Source of the DNA: Davidsoniella eucalypti
Lineage: Eukaryota; Ascomycota; Sordariomycetes; Microascales; Ceratocystidaceae
DNA length: 64,000 bases
Direction: 5' to 3'
NCBI GenBank assembly: GCA_004009845.1
Contig: RMBW01000032.1
Span: 1-64,000, forward strand
In this document: one piece after another, positions 33,792 through 44,511 of the stretch
Position numbering within the stretch: the stretch's first letter is position 1
Layout of the letters: every line of letters starts with the position of its first letter
Translations under genes and position numbers: made by a program
The notes under the pieces: model-generated
What the model saw: only the letters and a program-made list of their open reading frames with translations
The model's database searches: none
Told to the model about the DNA's origin: nothing

Positions 33792-36656
33792 CTTGATAAT
33801 AAATGTGCGGTGATAGCACAAGGCGGCTTATAATAGCTGAAGGGAAGACCGTCTAGCGTCGCAATAGACGGGATCAGATCAAGCGTTTAAAGTTGATCAG
33901 GCGGGTGCACCAACACACTAACAATATGTTTGACAGCGATCAGGTCGCGAATGGCGCGTGAGCAGCAAAATCCGGCGTGTGACGAGGTATGGAAAAAAAG
34001 AAAAAAAAAGACGGCTTTGAAGGACTTGGAAGAACAAATGATAGGGAAAGTGTAAGAAAGGAAAAAAAAAAGAACACAAACAAGAATAATGAAGGAAAAT
34101 GCGGCTGCAAAGACGGGCAAAAGCTTGAGCAAGTCGACAAGCTCTGTAATTATGGGTAAGAAAAGAGATGAGAGCCACAATGATACAGCCTATGGCTTAG
34201 CCAGGGGTTCGTTAGATGGCAGCAGAAGCCGGGATTGAAATCGACTAGTTGTCGTGAGAAATAAATGCCAGAATTGCGAGCAGCAAAGAGCGCATTATAT
34301 GATATTTATACGATCTCTGCCTAAATCATCGACAACTAGAAAAATAGAGTTACCACAACAAATAACGTTGCTCCATGTAAAAGGAAACAGCTCGTCCAAC
34401 CCATTCAAATCAATTGAGCGGGCGGGTGCCCAGAATTATCCAGGCCAAGGAAACTTAATGCCTAGCTGGGACGGAAGGAATGCCCAAATAAAATGTGGAT
34501 CATCCAGCTACTTCTTCTGCAGTCGTTTCGAAGCCGTAATTGCTAAAATTGTCGATCTAAGCACAAGTCTGCACCTGCCGCAGCAGCGGAATTCTGCCTG
34601 CTTGTCAGACTTGTTTATGGTTGCATAATAGATGGTTTTTGCTTTGTTTTGGTTTCTTTTACGACTGCCATTTATTTTTTGTAACCCCATGGCTCGAGCG
34701 GCAGCCAATTCATCGTCAATATCATCGCCATGTATCAATTATATGGTCTACCTAGCCCAAAATAGAGACTGAACGGATTCTTATTTAGTTCGTATACTTG
34801 AGCATGGTCAAGGCCTTGTGTTGTTTGGTTGAAGCCTATCCTCTCCCTCGTTCTTGTCTTGTTTCCCCGTGTCGAATCCCCATAACCCACGAACACCCTA
34901 GCCAGCGCCGGGCCCCTTCAAAGTTTGCTCTTAATCACATTGTTTGGTGGGACACTTACAGCTAGGCTGCAGCTGTGGATCAGCCCTTTATCTGTCACTA
35001 GCCAACTGATTGAGTGAGCCAAGCGACGGTCTCCTGACAAAATCTGAAGCGCTATAGCCCGCAAGGGAGAGACTGTGTTCATCGAAGACTCTCTTGCGAC
35101 AAACAACAAGACACATAGCTGGGATGGATGTGTATGTACATGTGCACATGGACAACTAACTGCAATATCATTTCATTGACTTCTGAGGGAAGCGATTGTA
35201 GTCTGCCTTTCCCATGCTTACTTGCATTAACTAGTTTCATTGTCTACATTTGATATGCATGTATTTTAACAGCACTTAAGCACTCTGGCCATTTGTCAGA
35301 TTTCTATTTCCGTCCGGAGGCCACTTTTGTGTGTCGATACAAGGATTGTTGCCATCAAAATATGTAAAAGAAGAATTAAAAATTAAAAAAGAAGAAAAAA
35401 AAATAATGAAAGGTCGCTTGTCAGTGACATGACTTGCCTAATCAATACACATAACGAAGTAGTTGTTTTTTGGATCGATATTGGTCTTGTTCTATTGAGT
35501 ATTTGCTATATATGCTACCTCGACAACTAAACGTCCCCTCCATCGTAGGGGGCTTATCTTAGCCATAGCACATGGAAGCTTCACCGGCTGGCTCCTTTTT
35601 TCGAATTGAAGTACACACAACATTATGTGTTCTCCTCTTGACTGTGCAGCTTGGCTAAGTATCTTTTTCTTCTAAATTCATATGACAATGGAGGCCGTAC
35701 ATTATATTCTCCATTGAAGTAACGTCCTCGATATTCACTCAACATTACAGTTTTGTTTGGGCTGTTCATAATCAAAACACTGGTTCTAGAGCCCCTAGCC
35801 TCGCGACATAGACCTGAATTAGGTCGCAGAGCATTGTAGTAGACTGGCTTGGTGTCTATCTTGGACTTACTTCAAGTTACGGTTCGGACCTACCTAAGCA
35901 TGCTCCCTCCCTCCGTGCGCCGGCTTTTGTTTCTTTTCCTTCAGAGAAGCCCAGCGGCTGTGCTCGGAAGCGAATTCAAGAAACGAACGTCTTCCATGCA
36001 GCGTCCCGCAACTAGTAACTACAACTAGCATGGCACGATGGCACAGCCTGCACGATGACTCGTTTTGTTGACTGATGCTTCTTCCACTGAGCTTGAGGGT
36101 GCACATGAGCATGGCGTGGCGGCCAATGCTGGTTTATGCGTGTAAGTCATGTCTCTAAGAAACAATCCTTTTTTGTCCTAGGTTGTGTTTTGCCACGGCA
36201 CTTGACCCAGCAAACACAAGCTAGTATCGCTAACTCTGCGTTTAGAGCATACATAACCCTACCCAGCACACCCTAACGAGGTATCATCCGGTGTTCTGCC
36301 GCAACCACCCTAAAAGTTTGTTCAAACTCGGCCCCACATATTTGCCCCTCCATGTGTGGGTGGCATTTTTGCACAGAATTTCAATATCGATATTTTCACA
36401 TAACGCCAACGACAAGTTTCTCTGTACCGACGAATCAACGAGGCACTTCGCGAGCCATTCGAGATCCTCCCCCTAAAACATTGCCCGTTCTCCTTTCCCC
36501 ACGACCGAGTTCATCGATCCCCCTGCCGGCCGAGCCTTGTCCGCATCGATTCCGACTCTTGTGAAGGCCCTTTGTTAGCCTATCTCTCTTCCATAACGTC
36601 TCTACTACCCTCGCCTCTTCTCTTCTCCCATCTCTCTTCTTTGCCCTGTCGCAATC
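33792..36656. other. Divergent promoter region prd-4 / eIF3m
   Basis: 2.9 kb between two diverging starts. Near 33900-34180 the minus strand is very pyrimidine-rich, producing overlapping hydrophobic open frames in three frames, a sign of base composition, not of genes; it is likely the prd-4 leader. From about 36440 the plus strand is C/T-rich up to the eIF3m ATG. The rest is ordinary AT-rich spacer with a TGTATGTACATGTGCACATG palindrome-like motif near 35131-35150. Confidence 0.5.
36560..36656 (+). promoter_or_regulatory. Pyrimidine-rich leader of eIF3m
   Basis: Nearly uninterrupted C/T tracts (CTCTCTTCC, CTCGCCTCTTCTCTTCTCCC) lead into GCAATCATGG at the start codon. Such tracts are typical just downstream of transcription starts of strongly expressed fungal genes. 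The exact start of the transcript is not visible. Confidence 0.4.
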
Positions 36657-38203
36657 ATGGCTGCTGTCGCTCAACAGCAGAAGCCCGCCGAGGCCGCATC
36701 GCTGGTCTTCGTCGAGGGTTCCTTTGAGGAACTCGCCCTGGAAATGGCCGAATTCCTCCGCATCACTGACGAAGTACAGCCCGTCATCGAGAAGAAGGAG
36801 GAGGTCCTTGTCAAGCTCGTCAAGGCCTCGCCATCGCTCACCTCTGTCCCCGAGAGAAATTTCACCGCTGCCGCCAACCTGATGATCTACCTCGTCTTCC
36901 AGTCAGCCGACCCCAAGAAGCATCTGCCCTCGCTATGCAATGCCTTCTCCAAGCCCGTTTCCAACTCGCCCATCAACGGTGTCGGTCTGAGCCTAAACGC
37001 CCTGACTACCATCTTCAACTTGTTGCCTCCCAGCAACCCTGTCCGCTTCCGTGTTCTTCTGGAGATCCTCAAGTATCTCAAGCAGAGCGGCACCTGGGAG
37101 ACCCTTCGCCCCTACCTCGAGTTTCTGCCTTCGTGGATCCAGGAATGGGGTCTGACCGGCGAGCAGCAGCGCCAGATTTACGAGGAGACCGCTGATGTTG
37201 CCAACGAGGCTGGTCAAGAAGAGTATGTCTTCCTGTCTTCATCTTATCATGCTCCTACCAACGTCAAGCAAACGAAGTGACAGTGACATGTCCAATATCT
37301 GCCTATCTGTACACCATAATTTCTACAACACAGAACCAATCCGTTGCTAACCATGCCACCTATTTCATTGTCTATAGGGAGAGCTTCCAGTACATCCTCA
37401 AGGCTCTGCGTACCTTCAACGCTGATTCTCGTGAAGAGGTTTCGTCCGAGGCCGCTCAGCGCCTGGCTCTGCGTGCTGTCAAGACCTCTCTTATGTCTAA
37501 CACCCACTTCCTGTTCCAGGAGCTCCGTGGCATTCCTGCCGTCCAGGCCCTGAACGACTCTCACGCAGCCTACGCCCAGCTGCTGGAGATCTTTGCTGAG
37601 CAGGATCTCGAGGACTACAACGCTTTCAATGACGAACACAAGGGCTTCCTCGAGCAGGAAGGCCTGGACGGCGAGAAGCTGCACCGCAAGATGCGTCTGC
37701 TGTCCTTTGCCAGTCTTGCTGCTGCCACACCCAGCCGCGAGATCCCCTATGCCAGCATCGCCAAGGCCCTTCAGATCGCCGAGGGCGAGGTTGAGATGTG
37801 GACCATCGATGCTATTCGCGCCGGCCTCGTCGAAGGCAAGCTGTCCCAGCAGAAGAGTGTATTCCTTGTCCACAAGATCACCTTCAGAGTCTTCAGCACC
37901 CGGCAATGGCAGGAGCTGTCTACCCGCGTCGACCAGTGGAAGACCACCCTGCGCTCGGTTCTGGACAACCTCCTCCAGGCCCGTGAGGACGTCAAGCTGC
38001 AGCAGGAGCGTGATGCCCAGGAGCTAGAGCGCAAGATTTCTCAGGCTGCTTCTGGTGGTGTTGATTACGAGAAGAACAACGGCAAGGGTGGCCGCAGACA
38101 TAACAACAATAACAACAACAACCGGGATCACAAGCACCGTGGCGACCGTGAATACAACAACAACAATAAGCAGACCAAGGAACGCAACGATAACGAAGAC
38201 TGA
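36657..38203 (+). CDS. eif3m: Translation initiation factor eIF3 subunit m
   Basis: PCI-domain subunit of the eIF3 complex, which binds the 40S ribosome and recruits mRNA and initiator tRNA complexes in the cytosol. Exons 36657-37222 and 37378-38203 flank a 155-nt intron (GTATGT...CTATAG, phase 2), giving 463 residues, the usual length for the fungal protein. The N-terminal two thirds is a helical repeat region; the PCI winged-helix part is about residues 240-385 (LLSFASLAAATPSREIPYAS ... LVHKITFRVFSTRQW). A coiled Gln/Glu-rich helix and then an Asn-rich basic tail (NNNNNNNRDHKHRGDREY) close the protein. Codon use is strongly C-ending compared with its neighbours, as expected of a highly expressed gene. 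ATG context GCAATCATGG is good. Confidence 0.95.
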
Positions 38204-38834
38204 ATTGAAGCCCCTTTCTTTTTTTGATTGATTTGATACCTTTTGTTTTTTTTTCTCAAGAAGAGGAAAAAAAATTCTATTAGAGAAAAGAAAAAAGTCT
38301 TTCTAAAAAATAAAACAGAAGAAGAGAGAAAAAAAATGATAAAAATATTCACAAAACAAAACTTGAAAAGAATAACAAGTGAAAAAGAAAACATGATACA
38401 TATAAAACAAGACATCTCTGTTTCTTGTCGTATGTTTGAATTTTTCCTGTTTCTGTCACGAACTTTTTACATGTGTGTAACCTAAAACAATAAAGCAAAT
38501 TGTCTTTTTTTTTTCTCTCTTCTTTTGTGTTTTTTGTTGGTTAACGGTAAAAAGAGGTGTTTATCTTTATTGTTTATTATTATTTTTGGTTTCGTCTACT
38601 TTTTTTCGGCCATGTGGCGTTTTATTTCATGTTTCACACAAAAACGATTATCATTTTGTTTCTTCATAAATTCATCACCACTGATATATTTCTAGGCTGG
38701 TTCATCTTATCTGTATACTCTATTCATGTTTAATATATCTCTAATTGTGTTTTTCATCTTTACTAATTAACTACGGGCTTATCGAATCCAAGTACGTCAT
38801 CCCCCCAAGTGTTTTTTTTCTTTTTCACCAGAAC
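38204..38834. other. Convergent 3' region eIF3m / RBR ligase
   Basis: Extremely A- and T-rich with alternating A-runs and T-runs on the plus strand; probable 3' untranslated regions and poly(A) signals of both genes. No coding potential. Confidence 0.6.
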
Positions 38835-41267
38835 TCACACGCAAATCCCCAAAATCAAGATGCCAATGAACGCTAGGTATTTATTGGTATCGGTGTTGTT
38901 CTGTACAGACCTGTTTTCCTCCGGGGCTGGACCAAACGTAAGAACCCTCTCAGCCACGTAATTTAACGTGATAGCTGCACTACGAGTCATGCTTGTATCA
39001 CGTAATGCCCGAAGAACTTCCGCAGCAGTCGGCATACTCTCTAGCTTGTCGTCAACCGCCGACAACTCTCGCTTGTCAACAGAGTTTAACCGCTCATCAT
39101 AGCGCTTCTCTGCTATGGCCAGGTTCGCGGCATCGTCTCTCGCCTCATACAAGAAGCATGTGGAGCGGCAAAAGCCCCTGCACTGTACGGTCGGCCGGTA
39201 TTCGGTAAAGCAGTTACAGAAGTGTTGGTATCCAATATCGGTGATGTCCTCGTTGCAGATGTAGCATGTCATACCGCCACACTGACAATGCATTTTATTG
39301 CAGCCCCCTTCCTTGATGAAAACTAGGCCACATCTGGGACATGTGCGTTTTGAAACATTGCTCAACTCTTCCTGAATGGCGTCTTCGCGTGCCATGGAGG
39401 CATATCGTAACAAGGTATCGTCGCAACGGTGTGCATTTGTCCAGGGAGATTGGCACTTGAGACATGATGCCCGGGCACAACGCGGGTTGCGGCACTGGAA
39501 ATGCCGGCCGATGGAACGCAGTGTAAAGCGGTATACAGCAGCAGCCCATTCTTGACGTAGATCGGCCGTCTGTTGTCTAATTTTCACAGCATCCAATGGC
39601 GATGTAATCACCATGACGTACAGAATGATGTCGATGATGGCGTAGCGCACGACGAGACAAGCCATAAGCCACCAGACAATAAGCGGCGTAGACCACAGTG
39701 GCCGCACGACTGTCTGCTTGACATCGTCGACCCAGAAGTTGTCAATGCTCTCGGCGTACGCACAGAAGCAGCAGCGAACCATCGGGATACTGCAGTCGGC
39801 CACAGCCCACTCGCTTAACTTCAGATCGTAGAGGCGCAACATTTGCTGGCCCTCACAGGTATCGCCAAACATTCGGCGAATAACAACGTATGATAACGTT
39901 CCGGCACATGAATCTGCATCGACTGCAAAGCATTTCAGATCGCAGGTTTCTTCAGATGCCACCATGGCTTTGCGGTTTTGCCCAAACATGACCCGCACTA
40001 GCACATCCTTGACACACTTTAAACACAAAGCATGGGCGTCTTCCGAGCATATCATGATCTGCTGTGGTGGATAGTCGCAAAAGCAGCAGCAACACTCAAT
40101 CTCCTGCTCTTCCTCGGTCGCTTCAGTCTCACGCTGCTGCTTCAGCTTCGCAATGTTGTGGGCTCGCGCATGTGTCAGCTGCTCGTGCTTCAACACAGGC
40201 ACTACTATGGCCATGTATGCCTCGTGATCTAACTGCTCGCATCCCGTACTCATTACGCAAGGCTCATATGCATGGCTGGAGGTACGTGGTGCCCCATCTC
40301 CCCCACGACGGAATGTCAGGAGAGGGTCGTCATTGGCAAGCCGGATACCACACTTCATACTGTACTCGGTATGCGGGGGATGAACCCGGCCAAATCTCTT
40401 GACTAGTGTGTCACGAAGGGCAAAATAGCCCTTGATTTCCGTGTCTGGGGTGGTATCCCAGATTTCTACCAGATCTGTCAGGGTTATAGCTGGGCTGATG
40501 TCGCGGCGAGCAAGTGCCAAAGCTGAGAGGAAGTATCTGGCAGGACGGAAATATCTAGTCAAGATAGGGGGATGCATGCGAGCATATTCGTCCTCCATGC
40601 GGTCATATTCCAAGGCCCTGATGAAGGGGTGCGGTTCGACATCGGTGAACACAAAGTCGTCCGCTCCGAAGATGAAAACGTCTTCGTTCCGCAATACATC
40701 TTGGCGGTAGTCGCCTTCAAACTCGGACTTGAGAGCCTCAGCGCCTGCCCACTCTAGAATACGCTCTTTCAGCTCACAGTAACTTCGAGCTATGTCGAGG
40801 ATGCTGCTGATGGCGGCACGCATACTAACCTTGGAAAGTTGTGGGTAGATTTGAAGGATTTCGCCAAATATGTCATCGATAGAAACCATAGTGGAATCAA
40901 GCTCGTTTTCTGCAAGCAACGGTCGTGAGGTTATGTCGAGTAAACATGAGATATACTTCTTGCCCTTTATGCGATTCTCTTTTAATCGCCTCCAGAATGC
41001 GTCGTCGATTATCATCTTCTCGCACATCTTGCCACCGCCGAGTTCCTCGGGGGCTTCATCTTCCTCATCAACGGAATCATCGTCGGACTCGAATCTTATC
41101 TCATCGAGCGTTTTCAAGATCTTATCAGCTTTAGCGTCGACGCCGGCTATGTTAGAGTCGACGGGCATGTCGAATAATCTTTCGCGGAAACGATCGTCAT
41201 CTAAGTCCGGTTGAACCCAGTCGATGCAATTCTCAAGGTCTTCCGTGGTATAAATCAAGTTCGCCAT
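38835..41267 (-). CDS. RBR (RING-IBR-RING2) E3 ubiquitin ligase, RNF216/Triad3-like
   Basis: Intronless gene of 810 residues. RBR ligases receive ubiquitin on a RING2 cysteine before passing it to the substrate. RING1 (about 388-450) shows CCCCFC, then CSEDAHALCLKC and CFAVDADSC, the RNF216 pattern. The IBR starts at CCFC (near 505) but is then split by about 85 residues containing two strongly hydrophobic segments (PLIVWWLMACLVVRYAIIDI, then ILYVMVI) before its second half FQCRNPRC...CLKCQ (near 592). RING2 (about 639-690) has CPRCG, the likely catalytic Cys in EGGCNKMHC near 652, and CYICNEDI. The protein ends in a short hydrophobic stretch (YLAFIGILILGICV), a possible tail anchor. The N-terminal half is acidic and unknown. 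The ligase class is clear; membrane association is inferred and substrate unknown. Confidence 0.88.
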   Translation of the reverse strand: MANLIYTTEDLENCIDWVQPDLDDDRFRERLFDMPVDSNIAGVDAKADKILKTLDEIRFESDDDSVDEEDEAPEELGGGKMCEKMIIDDAFWRRLKENRIKGKKYISCLLDITSRPLLAENELDSTMVSIDDIFGEILQIYPQLSKVSMRAAISSILDIARSYCELKERILEWAGAEALKSEFEGDYRQDVLRNEDVFIFGADDFVFTDVEPHPFIRALEYDRMEDEYARMHPPILTRYFRPARYFLSALALARRDISPAITLTDLVEIWDTTPDTEIKGYFALRDTLVKRFGRVHPPHTEYSMKCGIRLANDDPLLTFRRGGDGAPRTSSHAYEPCVMSTGCEQLDHEAYMAIVVPVLKHEQLTHARAHNIAKLKQQRETEATEEEQEIECCCCFCDYPPQQIMICSEDAHALCLKCVKDVLVRVMFGQNRKAMVASEETCDLKCFAVDADSCAGTLSYVVIRRMFGDTCEGQQMLRLYDLKLSEWAVADCSIPMVRCCFCAYAESIDNFWVDDVKQTVVRPLWSTPLIVWWLMACLVVRYAIIDIILYVMVITSPLDAVKIRQQTADLRQEWAAAVYRFTLRSIGRHFQCRNPRCARASCLKCQSPWTNAHRCDDTLLRYASMAREDAIQEELSNVSKRTCPRCGLVFIKEGGCNKMHCQCGGMTCYICNEDITDIGYQHFCNCFTEYRPTVQCRGFCRSTCFLYEARDDAANLAIAEKRYDERLNSVDKRELSAVDDKLESMPTAAEVLRALRDTSMTRSAAITLNYVAERVLTFGPAPEENRSVQNNTDTNKYLAFIGILILGICV

Positions 41268-43728
41268 GGTTTCCTAAGTTGTGTGACAGACACCTTTGAG
41301 AACGAGATGCTAGAATAACAGAGAACAAATGATAGTCAGGCCGAGATGTTTATAGTTATCGAACTAGACTCGATGGTTGTCTAGGGCAGAGACAAAAAGG
41401 ATCAGAAAGACAGAAAGGGTTGTCTAATAAATCGAGTACAAATCAAAAAGGTGTGAAAATTATATAACTTGAGATGGTTTTTATGGTTGTTGATTGGTTA
41501 AAATTGACGTTGTGGTTGTTTGTTGCTCTTTTCAGAGGAAATAATCGAAAAGACAGAAGTTTTGCAGGAAGCTTCATGTATATAAACTATCCCACGACAT
41601 TCGTTTGTGGCAACTTCTCAGTAACTTTAAGAGCTTCATGCTGCTACCTCTTCCTTGCCTCTCAGGTTCCAGAATTTGTAGTTGCCTAGTTGTTTTTGTA
41701 CAGAGTAAAGTAGTGCCTTCCATACGGTCTCACTTACTTTACATGCTCCTATATCTTCTTCTCATGTAGTTTATACTCAAAGTAGAATACTTCTCAGTTC
41801 TACTCTCTTCTCGGCTCTATATATCCAATCATAAGTACGGCTAATCTTTGATATGTTTATTTAAATCTATCGTGAAGCTGTGTGGCCTCTCTCTGGCCAG
41901 TACTGGCAAGCTTGTGACTTATTTAATCTACCCCCAGCTTTAGAGAATAACTAGTGACTTGTATAGCAGACGGTTTAGACCAACTAAGACGCTTAGTATA
42001 ATATAAAGTTGCCCCCATCGGTCATATTGAGTGAACAGTTTTTAAATCATAGCTAAGATGTTCGTCAATTGAACGGATTCGTACGAGTTGCTATGCCACT
42101 AATAAGAAGTAGTAACACTAACCACCTCTCTTCAACCGTTCACGTAACTTTGTTAAAATAATACTGAGCATATCGTACTAAACATTGGCTATGACGTCTA
42201 TGAGCGGTTTACTTGTGATTGCCACACTCTACTTCGGAAATTCGATTTCGTTAGCGCCTAAGTTTTTTCATATCATAAACGCCTTTGGATGTACACAGAG
42301 AAAAAATGTTATTATTTTCACTGGAAGGTTATTTGTAGCTGCAAACAGAGTCCGTGCTACAGCCAGCTATAGTTTCCGTGGATTTCTTGGCCATCTAGGC
42401 AATATACAGATGTAGTAGGCAATACCGAACCTCAGAAACCGACCGATGCGTTTTAAGCTTTTGTCAGGTCTACGAGAGTAGGCTTTCAGGAACTTTCAAC
42501 TCTCTTTTCTGCCCATCTTTTCTTCTTCTAAACGTGTCGAACAAGATGGCTTCAGCTCGAGAAATATTTTGCGTAGTGGCAGCAAGTAGTCCCGGCGTCT
42601 TTCTCTATGGTCTGTGGGTGGAGTTTAGGGCAATTTATTAGTCCACGTTCTTGCAATACTTTCCTATATGGGCTACTTGTTAGTGAGATATTTGCCACTG
42701 AAGAAGAAAACAAACTGTTAATCCAATATAGGAAAACAGCTTCCCGCTGTCGATTATTCCTATAATGTCGTGCGACATGCAATCCTTTTAGGGAATTAGC
42801 AAGAAATTGAGAGGGAAATAAACGATAGTTGAGTGAATGATAAATTCTTAGCTACCAATCCTTTGTAATGACAGATCAGTATAAATTTCGATATCTATAC
42901 TTGTATCATTCAAATCAACTCAGGACTTCACCCAACCCTCAGAGGAAACGTTGTTATATCTTTCTCACTTAGTATTCATAACCCTAGGGTTATTTGTATC
43001 TTGAAAGCAAATATCGACATCCCAGCAATGAACCTGTCGCACATATTAACTTTAAACTAACAAGATCGACAACAGCAAATCTACTCTTTGAGTTAGTACT
43101 GTGCCAATCATTTTAAGGTTATGACTACTACAATCAATAAAGTTTTAGTGATAAAACAACATACACGAACTATAGTTATTGGAAAATAGAAATATGGAAA
43201 TGGAAGTAATGTTACATTGCAAAATATCAAACCACGGGGTATGTCCGCGTCCTCCAATATCATTCATGAGTTAAAGACTAGACAGTTAAGAAAGGTAGAA
43301 CAAGGTGACAAAAGAAAACAGAAAGTAAGCCAAAAAGAGATAATATGGGGGTATATCCGAAGAGAAGAAGGGGAAAATAGCAGTAAGACAAAAAAGGGAG
43401 ATTACGATAGAAAATGACAGTCTTTGAGTAGAGGAAAGGCCAAGGTATACTGGATACCAATAGCAAGGAACTGGTTCGAGATATTCCTTGATGTGTCAAG
43501 GGAAGTTTCAAGAGACGCCAGATTTTTGATCTATATCTCAAGAATAGAATAAGAAGGGTAATAAAAAAAATAAAAAATAGTAGTAATAAAGACAGAGGGA
43601 AGAGAAAGGAAAAGATAGTGGTAGTAGGTCAGAATCGAAGATGACAAGAGGCATTGATAAAGCGGCTTCCCTCACCGCAGCCCGAGTCCATTTTGAAAGG
43701 AGTAATTGGATTGGTATATCTTCATTTC
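41268..43728. other. 2.5-kb intergenic region
   Basis: AT-rich; open frames reach only about 90 codons and none is recognisable. The left end is the leader of the RBR ligase gene (minus) and the right end the 3' region of the Cys-rich secreted protein gene. Nothing else is supported. Confidence 0.5.
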
Positions 43729-44511
43729 TTAGAAGAAAGCAGCAAAAGCACTGGCAACCAGGACCAGAGCAGCAACGGGGCCCGAAGCCGAGCCAGCGCT
43801 AGTGACGACCTGAGTGGCCGAAACAGCGGCAGTCGTAAAGGCAGCAGACGGGGCCGAGCTAGCCGAGTAGCCAGTGTAGTTAGCAGCGTGAACGGGGAGT
43901 CCAGTGCTAGCGGAAGCAGCAGTGACGCTAATAGCAGTGGTCAGGAGCTGCTGAATGCCGTACGAAGTAGTGTTGGCGGGGTGGTAGACACTGGTAGTCA
44001 GAGGAATGGTAGCAGAGGTGCTGGTGGAAGAAGCAATGGAGGTAGTGGCAGGATCCGAGGCAAGCGCGCCGGTAGACAGGCCATTGATAGTGGCGCAAGT
44101 GTCCAGCGAACTTCCATCGGCACAGCACATGTTGCTAGCGGAGTTGGCAGTCTCGTGAGCGCAGAAGTAGCCCGACTCGCAAGAAGCTGGGGAGGTGAGT
44201 TAGCATGGCTCGAGATGTATAGGGGAGGTTGTGATTGACTTACTGCCTAGACCGGCGTACGAGCAGCACGACTCGCCGGCGGTGGGGTTGTAGCAGTGAG
44301 CCTTGCTATCAGAGGAAGAGCAAGTCTCGTAGCCAGCACCGCAAGCCTCGGCACAGGTAGTGCCAGTGCCGCATGAAGTGACCTCGGGCTCATATCCAGA
44401 GGTAGAGTCGCGGAGACGGAGGAGACCATCCTTGGGGTAGGACATTCTGGTGAACTCGCGGGCAGCGGAGACAGAGGCCACAAGGGCAAGGAGAACAGAA
44501 GAGGCACGCAT
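43729..44511 (-). CDS. Small Cys-rich secreted protein, probably GPI-anchored
   Basis: Exons 44511-44244 and 44186-43729 (intron 57 nt, GTAAGT...CCCCAG, phase 1) give 241 residues. Residues 1-17 form a clear signal peptide (MRASSVLLALVASVSAA). The next about 110 residues hold 12 cysteines, including two CC pairs (SCCSYAG and MCCADGS), suggesting six disulphides. A Ser/Thr/Ala-rich stalk with N-glycosylation sites (NTTS, NYTG) follows. The end is a small-residue site (SAGSASG) before a hydrophobic tail (VAALVLVASAFAAFF), the usual GPI-attachment signal. It is therefore likely a cell-wall or plasma-membrane surface protein. I do not recognise a named family, and no function is proposed. Confidence 0.82.

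Noticed and set aside
33887..34180. Three overlapping hydrophobic minus-strand open frames above prd-4
   Set aside because: Open in three frames at once because of C/T richness; a composition effect in the leader.
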